Below, piece after piece: positions 58,534 to 64,000 of a stretch of 64,000 nucleotides of DNA; position 1 is the stretch's first letter, and each line of letters starts with the position of its first letter. The stretch is taken from the NCBI GenBank assembly GCA_017311185.1, contig JAESUZ010003290.1:1-64000 (forward strand). Direction: 5' to 3'. A program made the translations under genes and the position numbers. The notes under the pieces were generated by a model. The model saw nothing but the letters and a program-made list of their open reading frames with translations, made no database searches and was not told the origin of the DNA. This stretch comes from Proteles cristata cristata. Taxonomy: Eukaryota > Chordata > Mammalia > Carnivora > Hyaenidae.

Positions 58534-59480
58534 GAACAAAGCTGTATAGTTCCAGATCTGTACAAAGGTAGGGCGCGTTAGAACCAAGTCTACTCCTGGG
58601 AAAGAGAAATGTTCTCTTCCACCAGATTCCACCTCTTGCTGCTGAGGAATGGTGTTCAGGCAGCTGTCTTCCACAGGTCTCTCCAGTTCATAGGGTACAT
58701 GAGTCCATAGAATTTGCTGGTACCACATGGCAGGTCATCCCAGAGTGTTTGGAGTAGACCAGAACAGCACTGGCCAAAGAGAACTGATGGTCAGAGCTCT
58801 TTCCTCTGCAGGAATGTAGCTAAGACTGACCTTGTAAACCCAGAGAACACTTCTGGATTGCTGAGATTTATTACAGGAGGGAGGATTCTGGGGAGCGGAG
58901 AAAGACCGTAGGTGAGGTTTGGGCTGGGGCTCATAACTTGAATATTGGAAGAATCCCTTCATTTATACCCCAAGCTGCGTAAGTAGGAATATTAATTACA
59001 TGTACACGAGGAAACTGAAGTCTGAAGAGGATAAAGAAAACAAAGATGTTTCAGCCTGTAGAAACTAAGTCGAACCATCCCATCAACAAACAGTGGTAAT
59101 ATTTTGTATATGGTCCTAATACACAAACTGAGAAAGAACAGAGCTCTACTAAAGCAATTCTAATGCAGAAGAAAGTGACATCTTGTGGAATACCATCTCA
59201 GCATTTACTTTGGCTAAAGTCCTTTTAACCACATCACAATCTTTGTTCTTCCAAATTTGCCAAATTAATGGGCCAGTCAGGATCAAACTCCAATAAGCTC
59301 AACACATTTCATAAACTGTCTTCAGCTTTAAATCCCTTTGAAGTATCTTCCGTGAGCATTGATGCTGACAGATGTGACTAGCTGGGGCAGGTCTCTCCAA
59401 AATGCAACTCTTGAGACCTTTGCTAGTGGTTGAGATTTGATACGACTTTTTCTTCCTGTTCACAAAGACATCTGGTGGTC
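57801..59480. other. Unassigned stretch with a (TG)25 microsatellite
   Basis: (TG)25 lies at 58481-58530 and an A14 run near 58174. Frames over the TG tract (e.g. 114 codons, 58384-58728 minus) are artefacts. The rest is unique. Confidence 0.55.
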
Positions 59481-59499
59481 CAACTTTGAGATTTTTCTT

Positions 59500-59729
59500 T
59501 TTTTTTTTTTTTGTTAATTAAAAATGTTTATTTACTTTAGAGAGAGCATGCAAGCATGAGCGGGGGAGGGGCGGAGAGAGAGAGAGAAGGAGAGAGAGAG
59601 AACCTCAAGCAGGCCCCTGGCTCAGTGCAGAGCACAAAGAGGAGCTGGATCTCACAGACTGTGAGATCACGACCTGAGTCAAAATCAAGAGTTGGACGCT
59701 TAGTCGACTTGAGCCAACCCAGGCACCCC
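59500..59729 (-). mobile_element. Carnivore SINE, minus strand
   Basis: T-rich start, AATGTTTATTTACTTTAGAG, a GAGAGAGAGAGAAGGAGAGA body, and a head complement ending AACCCAGGCACCCC. A 19-bp duplication (CAACTTTGAGATTTTTCTT, one mismatch) lies at 59481-59499 and 59730-59748. Confidence 0.94.
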
Positions 59730-59948
59730 CAACTTTGAAATTTTTCTTCAGTTATTTAAAGTTTAAGGGATGGTTCATTTTCATTTTTTTCCCCTGGAAG
59801 TTTATACCTTTTAATCACCATTATCCATTTCTTCCACTCCCAGCCCCTGCCTCTGGCAACCACCAAACTGTTCTCTGTTTCTGTGAGTTTGGTTTTGTTA
59901 GATTCTACATATAAGGGAGATTGTACAGTGTTTGTCTTTCTTTGTATG

Positions 59949-60063
59949 ATTTATTTTACTTAGCATAATGTCCTCAAGTTCCAACAGTACTAGGAAATGG
60001 TAGGATTTATTTTACTTAGCATAATGCCCTCAAGTTCCAACCGTACTTATTGCAAATGGTAGG
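59949..60063 (+). repeat. Tandem duplication of about 57 bp in LINE-1
   Basis: ATTTATTTTACTTAGCATAA...TCAAGTTCCAAC...AAATGGTAGG occurs at about 59949-60004 and again at about 60005-60063, with a few substitutions and a short indel. Confidence 0.9.
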
Positions 60064-60064
60064 A

Positions 60065-60066
60065 TT

Positions 60067-60134
<68 letters not shown>

Positions 60135-60193
60135 TCAGGATTTCTTTCTTTTTATGGCTGCATGCTATCTCTCTCTCTCTCTCTCTCTCTCTC
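60065..60193 (+). repeat. (TTTC)18 and (CT)13 microsatellites
   Basis: Eighteen perfect TTTC units at 60065-60136, an AGGATTTC-type spacer, then a CT tract at 60168-60193. The Lys-Glu-Arg and Phe-Leu-Ser frames over it are artefacts. Confidence 0.95.
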
Positions 60194-60600
60194 ATGTTTT
60201 CTTTCTCCATTCATCAGTCAATGGACACTTAGGTGGTTCCCATGTTTTGACTATTGTAAATAATGATACAGTGAGCATGGATGGGGGTCCAGATACCTTT
60301 TCAAGATAATGATTTCATTTCCTTTGCATATATACCCAGAAGTGGGATTGCCAGATAGTAAGGTAGTTCTATGTTTAATTTCTTGAGGAAACTCCACACT
60401 ATCTTCCATAGTGGCTACACTGATTTACACTCCTACCAACAATACACAGGGTTCCTCTTTCTCCACATCCTCACCAACCCTTATGGCTTATCTTCATTAT
60501 ACTAGCCATTCTAATAGGTGTTGAGGTGATATCTTGTGGTTTTGATTTGTGTCTCCCTGGTTAGTGATGTTGAGCACCTTTTTACCTACTAAGAGTTACA

Positions 60601-61989
60601 GTTGGCTAAGAAATAATTTCTTAAATCTATTTAAAGTTTAAGTGATGGCCCATCTTCAATGGTAGGTTGGTGTCAGGAAACTAACTTTTCTAGCAAACGT
60701 TATATAGGCATAAATGCTACACAGAACATTCTCTTAATTTTTAAAAACCTTACAAAAAGGAGCTAGTGAAAATTAGCGGAGTGATGTTTTTGAACCATTT
60801 AAGAGACTTGTGAGCAGTCAATGGGATATAAATTTGGGTTTTCTGGGCGTTGGTGGTTGGTTCTTAGTTAATCAGAAGAGTTGATTATCTTTGGGAAGTC
60901 AGTTCATGGAGGGGTCACTATAATTCAAAGAATTCATGTTTTTCTAGAGAAGCACTGTATATTACTTGAGTAAGTTAACACCTCCTTACTTTACTTGCCC
61001 CAGCACTACTCCTCAAGTGAATTTATCTGTATTAACTCAGCTAATGAGACCACAGTTAGATAACAAAAAGGGAAGAGTGACTCCTTATTGATCTGAGGAA
61101 AGTTGCATCTTCCAAAGGAGAACCAAACAGTTCTCCCCGATGTGGTGGTTCCTCCCCAATGGTCAAGGTAACACTCAACTTCCTTGTTTGTCTTCCCTGG
61201 TGTTATTTTGCGCAAATGAGAGCAAAAGAAGAACTAGAAGAAGCTACAAAAGTTGTATGTTTTCTCTTCTTGAGGACATACATCTCTCTTGCTTTCTCTT
61301 TTTCTCCTTCCTTCCTTCTCCTCTTACCCTAGGGAGCATGGCGAGGTGCATGTTCCTGCACTTGGGTTTTGGCAGGTCGTTCCACTTCGGTATGTCAAGG
61401 ATCACCTCATTCTTTCTAGCAGAGGCCTGGCGGTCTGTTGTATGGCTAGATCATGGTTTATGAACCTGTCTTCCAAAGATGGACGTTTATGAAGATTCCA
61501 GTCTTCTGCCTTAGAAAATAGTGCTACCCTGTGGGCATTCTTGCATATGTGCCTCTGAGCACATATAAGGATACATTCTTGGAAAGGTCTATTATTGAAA
61601 TTTTAGTGGGTGCAGCCACATTACTCTACAAAGGTGTGGCAGGGATTTGAGAGGATGGCTAGCTGTGGGGTGCTAACTACTGTCCTTATGACACCTTGAG
61701 ACAGAACTTGACCAAGGGTAGTTTGTTCAGACAAAAAAAGAAAGAAACTAGGTAAGAGACCGTAAGAGGAGGTAGTCTACAGGAGCCTGAAGATCTGCCT
61801 GTCAGGTGTGGGGGGACATTGGCTTCTTCTGCAGGACCCAGAGGCATAGGAATTGACAAGCAGATGAAACATATCAAGGCTCAGTGTAAAGAAATACTTT
61901 CTAAAAGTACTTGGCAAATACGGATCTGGTTGTCTCAAAGGAAGCAAGACTACTGTTACTAGATGTGTCCAAGTCCAGGCTGGTTGTCT
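60601..61989. other. Unassigned stretch
   Basis: Unique. The 107-codon frame at 61140-61463 has a hydrophobic middle part but no recognisable family or splice context. Confidence 0.45.
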
Positions 61990-62165
61990 TTGGCTCTGTG
62001 TGTCTGTGTATGTCCATGTATGTTTGTGTTTATGTGTGTATGCATGTATATGCATTTTCACATGCATGTATGTTGGGTGTGGTTATGTGTGCATGCATGT
62101 TTGCATGTGTGCTTGTTCACATATGCATGTGCGTGTGTGTGTATGCATGTACACACACATGCACA
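61990..62165. repeat. Alternating purine/pyrimidine TG/CATG tract
   Basis: 176 bp of TGTGTATG, GCATGCATG and CACACACATGCAC units. It is prone to left-handed DNA. It causes Cys/Val/Met-rich frames on one strand and His/Thr-rich frames on the other. Confidence 0.9.
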
Positions 62166-62559
62166 GGGCAGTTGTGTAGAGGGGACAGGAACATCTGATG
62201 AGAAGCTGCAGTAGATGCCCTTAAGGCCCTCTTTAAGTGTCTGAGACACTGATTTAGTGAATAAGTTAAAGTACAGGAAGTTCTAATTTGCTTAAGGTAC
62301 AAATATCTGTTTGATAGAGTTGCCCAAATCTAAATACCCTCAGAGACCAATTTTGCTGTAATCTTATGTTGTTTGTCCATGTACTGAGTGAATTAAGTGT
62401 GTTACTACAAGAGACAGAGGATAGAGTGGACAGAGAGGCGGGTCCTGCCCACAAGGTGCATACATAAGGCTCAATGATTAAGCAAGGGAGAGGATCAAGG
62501 CACAGAGTCAAAGCAAAGGATGCTAAAAAAGCATATGCTATGGGAAGTTCAGGCCACAC
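62166..62559. other. Unassigned stretch
   Basis: No clear feature. It may be the start of the L2 relic to the right. Confidence 0.45.
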
Positions 62560-62910
62560 CCCAGCTAAGGGATTGCGTTAGAATGAGAACCAAAGGTTGA
62601 GTAAGAGTTTGCTTAGTATAGGCGAACTCCTTGGTGGATGTGGGCAGAGAATTTCAGCAAGACGTCCAGAAGTTCAAGGAATTTAGAGATCTATGTGTGG
62701 ATGGCTGATACATGGAGCCTGTGGGGAAGGTAGGTGACAGCGATTAAAGATGAGGCTGAGAAGGAAGGCTGGGGACAGACAGAGGGTAAAGGACCTTGGG
62801 AACTCTGTTCTAGGAGCAATGATATTGGAAGGGTTTTGAGCAAGAGGGTTGCGTGTTTGAGCAAGATTTGTGTTTCATGGGGCTCACCATGGTACCTTTG
62901 GAGGTGTCTT

Positions 62911-63088
62911 AGGGAGGGGTTTCTCAGTCTCAGTGCCACTGACATTTTGGACTCATGATTTCTTGCTGTGGGGGCTGTCCTGGGCATTGTTTAGCAGCAT
63001 CCCTGGCCTCTGCCCACTAGCTGGTCACCATCCCCAGCCTCCAGCTGTGACAACCAAAACTGTCTCCAGGCATCGCTAAATGTCCCCT

Positions 63089-63131
<43 letters not shown>

Positions 63132-63164
63132 TGGAGAAATTGCACTTGTTGGAGAATCCTTGTT
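62911..63164 (-). mobile_element. MER5A-like hAT element with GT expansion
   Basis: 'ggtttctcagtctcagtgcc', 'actgacattttggactcatg', 'gtgggggctgtcctgggcat', 'tgtttagcagcatccctggc', 'ctgtgacaaccaaaactgtc' match MER5A. Ends GGGTTTCTCA and GGAGAATCCTTG are the degraded inverted termini. It has no coding capacity. Confidence 0.85.
63090..63131 (+). repeat. (GT)n microsatellite inside MER5A
   Basis: About 20 GT units replace the usual G-rich 'cctggggggcaaaat' segment of the element. Confidence 0.95.
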
Positions 63165-63520
63165 TTAGGAAATGACATCACACGATGACCTGAACTGGGT
63201 GGAAGGTAATGGCAGAAATGTGGGTGGGTCAGAAGGTTACAGGTAGAATGAGCAGATCTTGGGTACAGGCTGACTATGTCTGGACAGGGAGGGAGACCTG
63301 AAAGATGACGCTCAAGTTTGGGGATTTGGCAAAGACCTGGTGGTGGGTAGTGTGATTCCTGAATGTGGGACATAAGAATGGTTTTCCAGAGAGCACGCTA
63401 AATTCCATGTTGGAAATGCTGTGTTTCTGGTGGCTGGGAGACATCCACGTAGGTATCCAATGGTTCTGAGTCTGGAGTTCAGGCGAGTCCTGCAAAGGTT
63501 GTGGGTTGGGGGGTGGTGTT

Positions 63521-64000
63521 TGAGAACTGCTACACTAGAGCAGGCAGTTGGAAGAGCTCTCCTCTTGACCCCCCGAATAACATGGCGGAACTGGGCATCT
63601 CAGCTGCTCGAGGGTTCGTGGCACTTGCTGGGCACTGGGCACTGTCTATATGTGACCAACTGCAGATGCTCAGAGTTCCTGGACCACTCACCAGGGCCAC
63701 ACCACTGGAAAAAGATCCACATGACTTCCCGCCTAAGGAGGGATGGCCCTGCGAGCTTGACCTTCCCTGCTGCAGGCGGCTGAGATGCTTCTTCAGTGAT
63801 GGCTGAACGGCCGAAGCCATTACTCTAACTGTAATTTGTAATGGCTCTCTAAGACTTTAGAGAGAGCTGGAGTTCGCTGGGATGAAAGGTGACTCTTAGA
63901 AGTCAGTAATTATACTTCCCAGTGAAAATGTGTCTTTGGCACGGTGTGTAACTATAGTATGCAGGGCACCCAAGAACTCACTCCTGGGAAGGGCTTATAT
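63521..64000. other. Unassigned right edge
   Basis: Three overlapping frames at 63421-63820 (120, 101 and 96 codons, both strands) cover moderately GC-rich DNA. None shows a family signature, and the first starts inside the L2 relic. Confidence 0.4.

Larger units (their letters stand above)
59755..60600 (-). mobile_element. Old LINE-1 3' UTR/ORF2 end relic
   Basis: 'cagcccctgcctctggcaac', 'cataatgtcctcaagttcca', 'tatacccagaagtgggattg', 'actagccattctaataggtg' follow the reverse complement of an old LINE-1 3' end. It has since gained a tandem duplication and two microsatellites. Confidence 0.8.
62560..63520 (-). mobile_element. L2 relic split by MER5A-like element
   Basis: 62560-62910 ('gatattggaagggttttgag') and 63165-63520 ('gaaagatgacgctcaagttt', 'gggagacatccacgtaggta', 'gagtctggagttcaggcgag') are successive parts of the L2 reverse complement. 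Confidence 0.6.

Noticed and set aside
58384..58728. 114-codon minus-strand frame with a His-Thr repeat
   Set aside because: The repeat is the translation of (CA)25. The flanks show no domain.
60016..60232. Lys-Glu-Arg-rich and Phe-Leu-Ser-rich frames
   Set aside because: Products of the TTTC and CT microsatellites.
61140..61463. Possible small membrane protein of 107 codons
   Set aside because: The hydrophobic middle comes from a CTTCCTTCTCC-type pyrimidine-rich stretch. There is no conserved family or exon signal.

Overview
This window is nuclear DNA of a mammal, and almost certainly of a feliform carnivore. The strongest evidence is 23 copies of a tRNA-derived SINE (the carnivore CAN-SINE/SINEC group). 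Each has a head like GGGGCGCCTGGGTGGCT, a Pol III B-box such as GGTTCGAGCCCCGCG, a CT-rich body and an AATAAATAAA tail, and most are flanked by clear target-site duplications. Carnivore-type LINE-1 3' ends support the same placement. One SINE subfamily here (body CTGACTGCCAGCTCAGAGCC, tail CCTAGAAATAAATAAA) differs from the youngest domestic-cat copies as I remember them. A non-felid feliform (hyena, civet or mongoose group) is therefore possible, but this is inference.

I find no protein-coding gene that I can name. The open reading frames are short (at most 194 codons), mutually overlapping, and mostly explained by repeats: SINE antisense frames, LINE-1 ORF2 fragments, and CA/GT or TTTC microsatellites. 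The window looks intergenic or deep-intronic. The best hint of a gene is a CpG-dense block at about 45.84-46.17 kb. On the minus strand it could be a 5' exon, with a 36-codon open frame ending at a GTAAGT donor. It sits in a repeat-free stretch (about 45.0-46.4 kb) that resembles a conserved regulatory region.

Layout. 0-4.2 kb: an old minus-strand LINE-1 relic and three SINEs. 4.2-9.4 kb: mostly unique sequence. 9.4-15.96 kb: L2 and LINE-1 relics, a MaLR-like LTR, then a minus-strand old LINE-1 holding a Tigger DNA transposon, a young LINE-1 3' end and two SINEs. 16-24 kb: unique sequence, SINEs, and a young LINE-1 3' end nested in an old LINE-1. 24-43.7 kb: unique sequence with MIR and L2 relics, 12 SINEs and a 0.4 kb GT-rich tract. 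43.7-48.1 kb: no SINE; holds the candidate exon and conserved-looking block. 48.1-51.15 kb: a four-level nest of old LINE-1, Tigger, 5'-inverted young LINE-1 and SINE, with duplications at the three inner levels. 51-59.5 kb: mostly unique. 59.5-64 kb: SINE, old LINE-1 with tandem duplications, a Z-DNA-like tract, and an L2 interrupted by a MER5A-like element.

Repeat family names come from recalled consensus sequences. Boundaries of old relics are approximate, while SINE and young LINE-1 boundaries were set from target-site duplications.
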